Assembly (NCBI GenBank): GCA_004553485.1
Contig: SFLG01000058.1
Coordinates: 1-27,008 of the forward strand
DNA from: Bacteroidales bacterium
GTDB taxonomy: Bacteria; Bacteroidota; Bacteroidia; Bacteroidales; Muribaculaceae
Reading direction: 5' to 3'
Length of the DNA: 27,008 nucleotides
Both the position numbers and the translations under genes were made by a program. Under the pieces are notes generated by a model, which worked only from the letters and a program-made list of their open reading frames with translations, was not told the DNA's origin and did no database searches. Shown here one piece after another: positions 15,676-22,720 of this stretch; the stretch's first letter is position 1, and the number at the start of each line of letters is the position of its first letter.

Positions 15676-16206
15676 TTAGTGGGAGCGGCGGAGGAGGGCG
15701 GTGGCGGGGGTGAGGGTGACGGTGTAGGGGGTGGCCTGCGAGTTGGTGCGGGGGACGTTGAGGTGGTAGTAGAACAGGCGGTTGACATCCCAGGTGGGGA
15801 AGGTGACGAGGCGCGTCTCGCCGGGGGCGACGAGGGGGTAGACGGTGACGGTGCGCTTGTGCAGCATCCGTCCGTCGGGGGTGAGGTACTCGATCTGCAG
15901 CGTCAGCTCGTCGAGCGTGCGCAGGCTGTCGAGATTGGTGACAAGAACCGTCTCTTTTGACGCCCTCAGCGGTTTCTCGTAGCCCGAGACAGCCACTGTG
16001 CGCCCGACATCGGCCACCACCGTATCGGCCGCCGGCAACAGCGGCTGCGCGTCGGGCCCGGCCGTCTTGCCCTTGCCGTCGGCGCGCTTCTTTGCCACCG
16101 TCGGCAGCTTGCGCAAGGTGTTCTGGCCATGGGCCGGTGCGGCGCAGGCCAAAACAGTAGCGGCGGCCAAAGCCAACAGGCTATATTTAAAGGCGTTATA
16201 TTTCAT
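15676..16206 (-). CDS. Secreted protein of unknown function, possible FxLYD-like fold
   Basis: A 176-residue exported protein, last gene of the minus-strand block. The N-terminus MKYNAFKYSLLALAAATVLA is a signal peptide; cleavage may be after AHG, or at Cys21 as a lipoprotein (VLAC, not an ideal lipobox). A basic linker (KKRADGKGK) follows. The folded part from about residue 80 reads VTNLDSLRTLDELTLQIEYL and VYPLVAPGETRLVTFPTW, which resembles FxLYD-type immunoglobulin-like domains (a comparative bond between strands and a PGET turn); this is inference only. Its ATG overlaps the stop of the preceding gene by 4 nt (ATGA), indicating translational coupling. I do not know its function; with its neighbours it may act in the periplasm. 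Confidence 0.65.
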   Translation of the reverse strand: MKYNAFKYSLLALAAATVLACAAPAHGQNTLRKLPTVAKKRADGKGKTAGPDAQPLLPAADTVVADVGRTVAVSGYEKPLRASKETVLVTNLDSLRTLDELTLQIEYLTPDGRMLHKRTVTVYPLVAPGETRLVTFPTWDVNRLFYYHLNVPRTNSQATPYTVTLTPATALLRRSH

Positions 16207-16745
16207 AGTACAAACGGGAAGTCGGCCGAGGGCGTTGGGTTGGGGTACAGGCGTATGGCGTGCAGCTCGGTGGGCTCATCCTTGCTTTTGACCTTGAGAG
16301 TCACTAACATACGGTAAAGCAGCCACAGGTCTACCTTGAATTTTCCCCGCGGACGCAAGGTCAGCGTGCCACGGTTGGGCGACGACTCGTCGGCCACCGA
16401 CACATCGAAGGTGCGCGAGCCGGCGGCGCGTCCCTTGCTCACCGTCGTGGCGAGGGTGGCGCGGTAGCGCGTGCCCCGCATATCCTCCGGGACGAGGCGC
16501 CCCACCGGCGAATTGGGCGGCAGGCGCAGGTCGTCGCCATGCAGACGCGTCACGGCAAAGCCGCCATCGCCGTCGCGCTCGATCAGCAGCTGCGAGCCGT
16601 CGGCGATGAGCCATACGCCCTCCACCGGCGCCGGCGTGCGCCCCTCGAAGCGCGCCGTCAGGCTGTCGGCGACAACGGGCATACGTCCCGCCGCCGCCAA
16701 CGGCAGCAGCAACAGCACGGTCAGGGCAGCGGCTATCCTCTTCAC
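16203..16745 (-). CDS. Secreted protein of unknown function
   Basis: A 180-residue protein starting at a GTG at 16745; no in-frame ATG lies between the previous gene and this codon. Signal peptide MKRIAAALTVLLLLPLAAAG. The mature part alternates short beta-type stretches (VEGVWLIADGSQLLIERDGD, FAVTRLHGDD, TLTLRPRGKFKVDLWLLYRM), suggesting a small beta-rich periplasmic or surface protein. It starts 14 nt after the DUF3078-type gene and overlaps the next gene by 4 nt, so it is made as part of the same operon. I do not recognise the family. Confidence 0.65.
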   Translation of the reverse strand: MKRIAAALTVLLLLPLAAAGRMPVVADSLTARFEGRTPAPVEGVWLIADGSQLLIERDGDGGFAVTRLHGDDLRLPPNSPVGRLVPEDMRGTRYRATLATTVSKGRAAGSRTFDVSVADESSPNRGTLTLRPRGKFKVDLWLLYRMLVTLKVKSKDEPTELHAIRLYPNPTPSADFPFVL

Positions 16746-16759
16746 GGCGTCGTCGCAGG

Positions 16760-18103
16760 CTATAATGAACTGAAGCGGTAGGTCACGCCAAACGACAGAA
16801 TCTCCTTCACCTGCAGCTTGTGCCAGTCCTCGGTGCGCGGCGTGGTGGTGTCGTAGCGCAGATGGGCGTAGATCTGCGTCGTCAGGTAGCGGTTGATGTC
16901 CATCGTCAGCGTGTTCTCCCAGTCGGCCTGGATATAGTCATAGTCGGTGAATGCGTATATGCGGCTCTGCAGCAATATGTTGCGGCATATCTGCCACTTT
17001 ATCTTGCCCTCGATGGAGCTACCGAACTTTGACGCTGTATGCTTGTCGGCATCTATGCCGTAGTTGCTGTGCTTGATCTGCGAGTCTGGTTTATCGCATA
17101 TCTTGAGGGTATAAGTCAGGGGCGAGATGGACGTGTCGAAGGTGAACGTCTTCTTTTTGTTGGCGTAGTTGTAGGTCATACCGAGACCGACGTTGAGCTC
17201 GGCCGGGGAAAGCAGCGCCGATGCCAGCTGCTTCTTGTTCTTGACGTACGAGTTGACAATCTGCGTGCGGAACTGCCCCTGTACCGAATAGTACCAGCGG
17301 CGGGCGGCCTTGTAACCGAAGGTTGAGTTTATCTGCAGCAGGTCCTCGGTGACGGCGTAGTTGCGCAGCGAGTCGTCGGGGGCGTTGTTGAGGCCTAACT
17401 TGTACTGGAAGGTGCTCTCAAACAGGAGGTTGGGGTGGAAAGCCGGATTGAGCTTGACGTTGTAGTAGATGTCGGCCAGCAGGTTGAGCGAGTTTGTGCC
17501 GCCCTGGTACCAGTTGGGCGAGACATAGCCCTGCGAGAACTGCAGCGTCGACTTAAACGAGCGTATCCAGTGGCGGCGGCGTATGTCCACCTCCAGCTTG
17601 TCGGGCGTTTCGAGCAGCACCTCGGTTATCTCGATAGTGTACTTTTTGGGGTCGACCTTGGCGATGTACTTCTTTGGAGCCTCCGGCAGCGACGCCAGGT
17701 TGTAGCGCACCAGCTGCGGGTTGTCGAGCATAAACCGCTGCAGCAGCCCTTCCTCGAAGCGCGAGCGGGCGGCAGCCTCCTCGGTCCACCGCAGGGCCCG
17801 GTTGTCGGTCAGGTCGGGCTCAAACACCTTGCGGCCGTCGCCGTACTTAAAGGTGCTCCACACCGCGGGCATGAACACCGTCCGCGACAGCGGCGCAATC
17901 ACCATCAGCGTGTCGTTGATCTCGTCGGGATAGTCAATCATCTGGCGTACACGTCGTTCCATGCTATCGGCACGAGCCTGCGCCTTCGCGGCCTCGCCGG
18001 GGTTCTGTTTATAATTATTCTGTATATAATAAGGTATTTGTCCCGACACATTGACAGCCGAGACACAAAAAGCGATAGCAGCAATCAGAAATCTTGAAGT
18101 CAT
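16760..18103 (-). CDS. DUF3078-type outer-membrane beta-barrel protein
   Basis: A 447-residue exported protein. I place the start at the ATG at 18103 (MTSRFLIAAIAFCVSAVNVS); a TTG two codons upstream is possible but less likely. After a signal peptide ending near SGQ, residues 25-165 form a mixed region, then the family-like barrel starts: FKSTLQFSQGYVSPNWYQGG, NSLNLLADIYYNVKLNP, FESTFQYKLGLNNAPDDSLR, VQGQFRTQIVNSYV. It ends in aromatic strand residues (FGVTYRFSSL), as expected for an outer-membrane barrel. DUF3078 proteins are widespread in Bacteroidota with unknown role. It begins 19 nt after the kinase stop, so it is likely co-transcribed with the kinases. Confidence 0.78.
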   Translation of the reverse strand: MTSRFLIAAIAFCVSAVNVSGQIPYYIQNNYKQNPGEAAKAQARADSMERRVRQMIDYPDEINDTLMVIAPLSRTVFMPAVWSTFKYGDGRKVFEPDLTDNRALRWTEEAAARSRFEEGLLQRFMLDNPQLVRYNLASLPEAPKKYIAKVDPKKYTIEITEVLLETPDKLEVDIRRRHWIRSFKSTLQFSQGYVSPNWYQGGTNSLNLLADIYYNVKLNPAFHPNLLFESTFQYKLGLNNAPDDSLRNYAVTEDLLQINSTFGYKAARRWYYSVQGQFRTQIVNSYVKNKKQLASALLSPAELNVGLGMTYNYANKKKTFTFDTSISPLTYTLKICDKPDSQIKHSNYGIDADKHTASKFGSSIEGKIKWQICRNILLQSRIYAFTDYDYIQADWENTLTMDINRYLTTQIYAHLRYDTTTPRTEDWHKLQVKEILSFGVTYRFSSL

Positions 18104-18122
18104 TGACAAAACAAATATTATT

Positions 18123-19982
18123 TTACGTAGAAATTATTGCGTCTCTTTCTCTCGGTGGGTAAACATAAATCTTCTTTGAACCACTATAGCGCATGCGCCC
18201 ATCCACATCAATACCTACGGCGGTCATTGTTGTCGGGCCTGTCCGATCGGCACGGAAGGTATAGGTAAATAATTTCGTGAAGGTGCTTTCAGCCTTTCCT
18301 TTAATCATGCTATAACTCGATTGTGTTGATTCTAAGGGGCCGTACAACAGCGTGCAACCGTCAATTTTGGGGTGTCGTTTAATTTTAACACTTGTATTGG
18401 AATCGGAGTTTTCAACTTTAACTGTAACAGTGAATCTTTCACCATAATATGCCGAAGGCGGGGCTGTCACGTTGATGATAGCCTTATCGTTTACCTCCTT
18501 TTTCGTAGCGTCTCTACTTTTTCTCTCTTGATTGGTCCCTTGTTTACCTTCTTGGGGAGCGTCCGACTTATCCTGTTCGGGTGCGGGCTTAGCTTTCTGC
18601 TCTTGTTCAACGTTTTTGTCTGCGGGAGTGGAATCAACCGGCACTTCCGGCGTTTCGGGGGCCGCTTCAGGGGCTATATATACTACACTATCCATTGCTG
18701 CCGTATCTATAGAGTCAGCTGCTGCCGAATATCCAACTGAATCATAACCACAGCTTTTAAAGATTAAAAATATTATAGTTGATGCTAAGTAACAAATAGC
18801 GATAGTAAGTAAAATCCTATCAGTTTTGGACAGGCCTCCTTTACCTGAGTTTTCTGTCCTTTCAGTTTCCCGTACTACATTAAAGTAATCCTTTTTGCCA
18901 TCGTCTTTGCATGATGTGGATTGTTTGGCCGGAGTCGGGGCGGGTGCTACAGGTGCCACCGGTGCAGGCTCGGGTGCGGGTTGGGTTTTGAGGGCTTGTT
19001 CGAGGGCGGTGAAGAGGGCTTTGGCGTTGGGGTAGCGGTCGGCGGGGTCTTTGGCGAGGCAACGCATGATGACGGCGTCGACGGCCTCGGGGTAGTCGCG
19101 GGAGTACGTTTGGCCGGGATGGGCGGCCTCGAAGGCGGCTTTGCGCTTGGGCAGGATGGGTGCCGGCGCCTCGTTGAGCTGCTGCTGGTAGACGCGGTTG
19201 CGGGCCGACTCGGGCGACGTCCCGTCCGAGATGTCGTAAGGGAAAGGCACCTGCCCGGCCAGCATTTCATAGAGCAGAATGCCAAGGGCGTAGACGTCGC
19301 TGGCGGGCTGGACGAGGCCACGCTCGAGCTTCTCGGGAGCGCAGTATTCGATGGCGCCGTCAAAGCGCGAGCTGCTTTTTACGCAGTGCGTATCCTGGAT
19401 GGCAAGGCCGAAGTCGAGCAGAACGTACTGGCCGTCGTAGTCGCGGCGGATGATGTTGGCCGAGTGCAGGTCGTTGTGCACAACGCTGTATTTCTCGATC
19501 AGCGCCTTCTCCTTTTCGGGCGAGACCAAATATTTCAGTCCGTCCTCGGGGTCGGGCGTGAGGTGGTCCTGGACGGGGTCCATCTGGAACTTGTACAGGT
19601 CGACGTGGCAGTAGGCCAGGGCTCCGACAATCTGGTGGGCGAAGGTGACGAACTCAGAAAAGGGCACAAATCCCACCTTCTTTATATAGTCGTGCAGACT
19701 CTTGCCCTCTACGCAGTCCATCTCCACCACCGCGCGGTGCTCGAGCAGGCGTGGCTGGTAGATGCGCACGATGTTGGGGTGGCTGCCGTTGCCGATGCGC
19801 AGCAGCATCTTGCACTCCTCAAGGAAGGTCTGCCACGCCTTGTCGTCGGTGTCCTCGATGAAGCCCTTGCTGACTTTGATGGCGCGGATATAGCCCAGCT
19901 GGGCGTGACGCACCTTGTACACCGTGGCAAAGGCACCCTCGCCTATGCGTTGTATCTTCTCGTAATCTTCAAGAAAAGGCAT
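18123..19982 (-). CDS. Membrane Ser/Thr protein kinase with BatD-like extracytoplasmic domain
   Basis: A 619-residue type of receptor kinase. Residues 1-330 are the cytoplasmic kinase: glycine loop IGEGAFATVYKV (13-24), ATP lysine in AIKV (Lys36), catalytic loop HNDLHSANI (169-177), Mg-binding DFG (190-192), APE (215-217), ASDVYALGILLYE and the C-lobe Arg in DPADRYPNA. A roughly 37-residue insert lies just before the catalytic loop (from about 127). Residues 335-385 are a Pro/Ala-rich linker, 389-408 a membrane helix (ILLTIAICYLASTIIFLIF), 415-500 an acidic linker, and 503-612 a beta-rich domain (YYGERFTVTVKVENSD, LLYGPLESTQSSYS, YTFRADRTGPTTM, GSKKIYVYPP) that resembles BatD immunoglobulin-like repeats. 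The last point is from pattern memory. Its substrates probably include neighbours such as the FHA partner or the wall synthase. Confidence 0.9.
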   Translation of the reverse strand: MPFLEDYEKIQRIGEGAFATVYKVRHAQLGYIRAIKVSKGFIEDTDDKAWQTFLEECKMLLRIGNGSHPNIVRIYQPRLLEHRAVVEMDCVEGKSLHDYIKKVGFVPFSEFVTFAHQIVGALAYCHVDLYKFQMDPVQDHLTPDPEDGLKYLVSPEKEKALIEKYSVVHNDLHSANIIRRDYDGQYVLLDFGLAIQDTHCVKSSSRFDGAIEYCAPEKLERGLVQPASDVYALGILLYEMLAGQVPFPYDISDGTSPESARNRVYQQQLNEAPAPILPKRKAAFEAAHPGQTYSRDYPEAVDAVIMRCLAKDPADRYPNAKALFTALEQALKTQPAPEPAPVAPVAPAPTPAKQSTSCKDDGKKDYFNVVRETERTENSGKGGLSKTDRILLTIAICYLASTIIFLIFKSCGYDSVGYSAAADSIDTAAMDSVVYIAPEAAPETPEVPVDSTPADKNVEQEQKAKPAPEQDKSDAPQEGKQGTNQERKSRDATKKEVNDKAIINVTAPPSAYYGERFTVTVKVENSDSNTSVKIKRHPKIDGCTLLYGPLESTQSSYSMIKGKAESTFTKLFTYTFRADRTGPTTMTAVGIDVDGRMRYSGSKKIYVYPPRERDAIIST

Positions 19983-20051
19983 CTCGGCTTTTGATTGTTA
20001 GTGTGCTGTATTTAAATTAGTTAGGGTAAGTGAGACGGCTTACTTGGCCAC

Positions 20052-20603
20052 TCAATAGCCGTAGTTATAGTCGTAGGCTACGGCCGAGTCGGGCACAGCC
20101 ACTACAGCCGTGTCAGCCGCAGGCGTTGCGTATGAGTTGTTGTAATAGTCTTCGGCGGGAGCAGCCTCGGCGGGCGTCTCCTGCCACTCGTTGTTCCACA
20201 GGTTTTCGGTAGGCTCCTCGCCACCGTAGGCAAATCCTGCGGCAGCAATCAGGCACAGCAGGGCAACAACTATCGAGGTGAAAACTTTCTTGAAGTGGCC
20301 CGAGGGGTCATTGTTGGTCTTTTTCTTATTCTCGACAATCTTATAGCCGTCATTGATATTTCCGCCACCACCGGCGACATTTCCGCCACCGATGTTGCCG
20401 CCGGTATTGCCTCCGGAGAAGCCGCCACCTGCATTGCCGCCGGCACCGGAGGTGCCTCCCGGGTTTGGGTCGTTGAAGATTTCTTCACTGATGACCGGCC
20501 CGGTTATGACAGGTTCACTGTTGATGTTACCACTGTTGATGTTGCCACTGTTGATGTTGCCACTGTTGACACCGCCGGCAGTTCCGGCGCCGGTTGCGCC
20601 CAT
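20052..20603 (-). CDS. 3' fragment of the broken kinase: Gly/Asn linker, membrane helix, Tyr-rich tail
   Basis: This frame can start at an ATG at 20603 (MGATGAGTAGG), but the same frame is open upstream to the deletion point, showing that it is the tail of the kinase rather than an independent gene. It holds NSGNI repeats, a long Gly/Asn-rich low-complexity stretch, a basic segment (KIVENKKKTNNDPSGHFKK), one membrane helix (VFTSIVVALLCLIAAAGFAY) and a 50-residue extracytoplasmic tail ending YDYNYGY. There is no BatD-like domain, unlike in the intact paralogue. Whether it is translated alone is unknown. Confidence 0.5.
   Translation of the reverse strand: MGATGAGTAGGVNSGNINSGNINSGNINSEPVITGPVISEEIFNDPNPGGTSGAGGNAGGGFSGGNTGGNIGGGNVAGGGGNINDGYKIVENKKKTNNDPSGHFKKVFTSIVVALLCLIAAAGFAYGGEEPTENLWNNEWQETPAEAAPAEDYYNNSYATPAADTAVVAVPDSAVAYDYNYGY
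20517..20569 (-). repeat. 15-nt tandem repeat encoding NSGNI
   Basis: On the plus strand the unit ACTGTTGATGTTGCC occurs at 20517-20531 (one change), 20532-20546 and 20547-20561, plus a partial unit. It encodes NSGNI repeats in the kinase linker and stays in frame when copy number changes. Confidence 0.85.
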
Positions 20604-20707
20604 GGCACCGGCCGCGGCGCCTACTGCGGCTCCGGCGGCCGCTCCGGCAACCTTGCCGGCGTTACCGCCCTTTGTGCCACTGGGGCTGTCGGCAGAGACG
20701 GGTTCTT

Positions 20708-21661
20708 TTACCGCTTTTTCGAGGTCTTTGAACAGCTCCTTGGCGTTGAGATAGCGGTCGGCGGGGTCCTTGGCCAGACAGCGTACGTTTGACCGGGGTG
20801 AGTTGCCTCGAAGGCGGCCGCACGCATGGGCAGAATGGCCGGGGGAGTGTCGTGGAGATGCTGCTGGTAAACGCGGTTGCGGGCCGACTCGGGCGATGTG
20901 CCGTCCTCGTAGCTGAACGGGAAGGGCACCTGCCCGGCAAGCACCTCGTAGAGCAATATGCCTAAGGCGTAGACGTCGCTGGCGGGCTGGACAAGGCCGC
21001 GCTCAAGCTTCTCGGGGGCGCAGTACTCGATGGCGCCGTCAAAGCGCGAGCTGCTCTTGACGCAGTGCGTGTCCTGGATGGCAAGGCCGAAGTCGAGCAG
21101 CACGTACTGGCCGTCGTAGTCGCGGCGGATGATGTTGGCCGAGTGCAGGTCGTTGTGCACAACGCCGTATTTCTCGATCAGCTCCTTCTCCTTTTCGGCA
21201 TCGACGATATATTTGCGGCCGTCGTTGGGGTCGGGCGTGAGATGGTCCTTGACGGGGTCCATCTGGAACTTGTACAGGTCGACGTGGCAATAGGCTACGG
21301 CACCGACAATCTGGTGGGCGAAGTTATAGAACTCCTCGGCGGGGACAAAGCCGGTGTTCTTGACGTAATCGTGCAGGCTCTCGCCCTCTACGCAGTCCAT
21401 CTCCACCACCGCGCGATGCTCGAGCAGGCGCGGCTGGTAGATGCGCACGATGTTGGGGTGGCTGCCGTTGCCGATGCGCAGCAGCATCTTGCACTCGGCC
21501 ATAAAGGTCTGCCACGCCTTGTCGTCGGTGTCCTCGATGTAGCCTTTGCTGACCTTGAGGGCGCGTATGTAGTCGAGCTGGGCGTGACGCACCTTGTACA
21601 CGGTGGCAAAGGCGCCCTCGCCTATTCGCTGGATTTTTTCGTAATCTTCAAGAAATGCCAT
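20708..21661 (-). CDS. Kinase fragment as translated: N-terminal 317 residues of the broken kinase
   Basis: If made as written, this is a soluble protein with the glycine loop (GEGAFA), ATP lysine, catalytic loop HNDLHSANI, DFG and APE motifs, but the last about 24 residues (after HPGQTY) are out of frame (AVWPRTPPTAISTPRSCSKT). It lacks the final C-lobe helices with the conserved Arg, and has no membrane helix. It starts 40 nt after the FHA gene stop. It is unlikely to be a stable receptor kinase, although a soluble kinase-like product cannot be excluded. Confidence 0.75.
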   Translation of the reverse strand: MAFLEDYEKIQRIGEGAFATVYKVRHAQLDYIRALKVSKGYIEDTDDKAWQTFMAECKMLLRIGNGSHPNIVRIYQPRLLEHRAVVEMDCVEGESLHDYVKNTGFVPAEEFYNFAHQIVGAVAYCHVDLYKFQMDPVKDHLTPDPNDGRKYIVDAEKEKELIEKYGVVHNDLHSANIIRRDYDGQYVLLDFGLAIQDTHCVKSSSRFDGAIEYCAPEKLERGLVQPASDVYALGILLYEVLAGQVPFPFSYEDGTSPESARNRVYQQHLHDTPPAILPMRAAAFEATHPGQTYAVWPRTPPTAISTPRSCSKTSKKR

Positions 21662-21701
21662 ATCGGTAGTTACTAATGGTTTACGGTTGATGCCCGACGG
21701 C

Positions 21702-22697
21702 TCAGGCGTTTTCGGGGTTGATGTAGGTGAAGCGGTAGTAAATCTGCTTGTTGATGTTTATGTGGTCGCCCTCGTCGAGCCACTTCAGCTCGCGCGGCTC
21801 GGTGGTGAACAGCTCCTCCTCCTCGCCCGAGGCGCGCAGAATTTTTGTACGGCTGCCGCGCTCCTTGCGCTGGAGGAAGTACTTACCGTCCTCGACCAGC
21901 AGACGTGCCTGTTCGCGGCTGATGGTGGTACATTCGGGCAGGATGACGATGTCGTTGATGCTGAAGGGTGATATGCGCTCGCAACGGCCTATGTGCCACG
22001 ACGTTTTCTTTGTGGGGTCGAGGTGGTAGACCTTTGTCTGCACCATCTCGTCGCCCAGCACGCACACCAGCCATGCCTCGGGGGCCTTTACCGCTGACTC
22101 GGCCTTGGCGCTGTGCTCGATGGCGTGCAGCTTGCAGTAAATCTCGCCCTCGATGACGGCCTCGATTTTGCCGTCCTTGGCCTGCATGTCGCGTATCTCG
22201 GCCAGCGAGACGGGGGCGTTGTGGTTGATGCGTCGCACGCCGGTAATCTGCTCCTGTGCCAGCGCCGACTCCAGGTCCTTCATGAACTCAGGGTCGTTGT
22301 AGTCGAGAATCTCGGTCTCCTCGGGGTTGACAATCCATACCTCGAGCACCGCTAAGTCGCGGCGGTTGGAGTAGGCGTATTTGTACAGATGGTTGCAGAT
22401 AGCCAGTACGGCCTTGCTCTTGTTTTCCAGGTAGTTGCCCTTGGGCCGGGCCTTTTCCTCCTCGGGCTCTGGCGCGGGCTTCTTCCCGGCGGCCTTGGGC
22501 TTTTCGGCGGCCTTTTTCTCAGCCTTGGGCTCAGCCTTGGGCTCGGCCTTGGGCTCAGCCTTGGGCTCGGCCTTGGGCTCGGGGGTCTCTTCGGCTTCGG
22601 GCTGTGCGGTCTGCTCGCCGGCGGGAGCGGCGGCTGCCTCTGTTTCGGGCTCGGGGTCGCCCTGGAAAAGGAGTTTGATTTTATCCAACAGGTTCAT
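21702..22697 (-). CDS. FHA-domain protein
   Basis: A 331-residue cytoplasmic protein from ATG 22697 (MNLLDKIKLLFQGDPEPE). A TTG nine codons upstream overlaps the preceding stop and is less likely. Residues about 15-85 are low complexity with EPKA repeats. A middle domain follows (about 90-200: LENKSKAVLAICNHLYKYAY, EVWIVNPEETEILDYNDPEF) that I cannot assign. The C-terminal FHA fold is at about 210-325: IGRC (236-239), NDIVILPECTTISREQARLL with Ser260-Arg261, then EDGKYFLQRKERGSR and LDEGDHININKQIYYRF. FHA domains bind phosphothreonine, so the likely ligands are kinase-phosphorylated proteins from this locus. The usual His after Ser-Arg is Gln here. It lies 23 nt after the SEDS-PBP gene and 40 nt before the broken kinase. 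Confidence 0.88.
   Translation of the reverse strand: MNLLDKIKLLFQGDPEPETEAAAAPAGEQTAQPEAEETPEPKAEPKAEPKAEPKAEPKAEKKAAEKPKAAGKKPAPEPEEEKARPKGNYLENKSKAVLAICNHLYKYAYSNRRDLAVLEVWIVNPEETEILDYNDPEFMKDLESALAQEQITGVRRINHNAPVSLAEIRDMQAKDGKIEAVIEGEIYCKLHAIEHSAKAESAVKAPEAWLVCVLGDEMVQTKVYHLDPTKKTSWHIGRCERISPFSINDIVILPECTTISREQARLLVEDGKYFLQRKERGSRTKILRASGEEEELFTTEPRELKWLDEGDHININKQIYYRFTYINPENA
22521..22580 (-). repeat. 12-nt tandem repeat (five units) encoding EPKA
   Basis: On the plus strand AGCCTTGGGCTC or GGCCTTGGGCTC is repeated at 22521, 22533, 22545, 22557 and 22569. It encodes an acidic/basic Pro-rich linker in the FHA protein and can expand in frame. Confidence 0.9.
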
Positions 22698-22720
22698 AGC
22701 TTTTTGGTTAGCTTGTTTAT

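Larger units (their letters stand above)
20052..21661 (-). pseudogene. Second membrane Ser/Thr kinase, frame-shifted by an apparent 40-nt deletion
   Basis: Reading from ATG 21661 the protein is almost the same as the neighbouring kinase up to HPGQTY (about residue 293). There the intact paralogue has about 14 more residues (SRDYPEAVDAVIMR) before CLAKDPADRY; here the DNA jumps straight from one to the other near 20784, with 40 nt missing. Downstream of the jump the frame CLAKDPADRYLNAKELFKDL is open right through to the stop at 20052. Adding 40 nt gives exactly 550 codons, so a 549-residue kinase existed: kinase, Ala/Gly/Asn-rich linker, membrane helix, short Tyr-rich tail. No other damage is visible, so the lesion is recent, phase-variable, or a sequencing or assembly error. 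Confidence 0.85.

Noticed and set aside
20517..20569. Short tandem repeats (also 22521-22580) as possible CRISPR or regulatory iterons
   Set aside because: They are in-frame coding repeats (NSGNI and EPKA) of low-complexity linkers.
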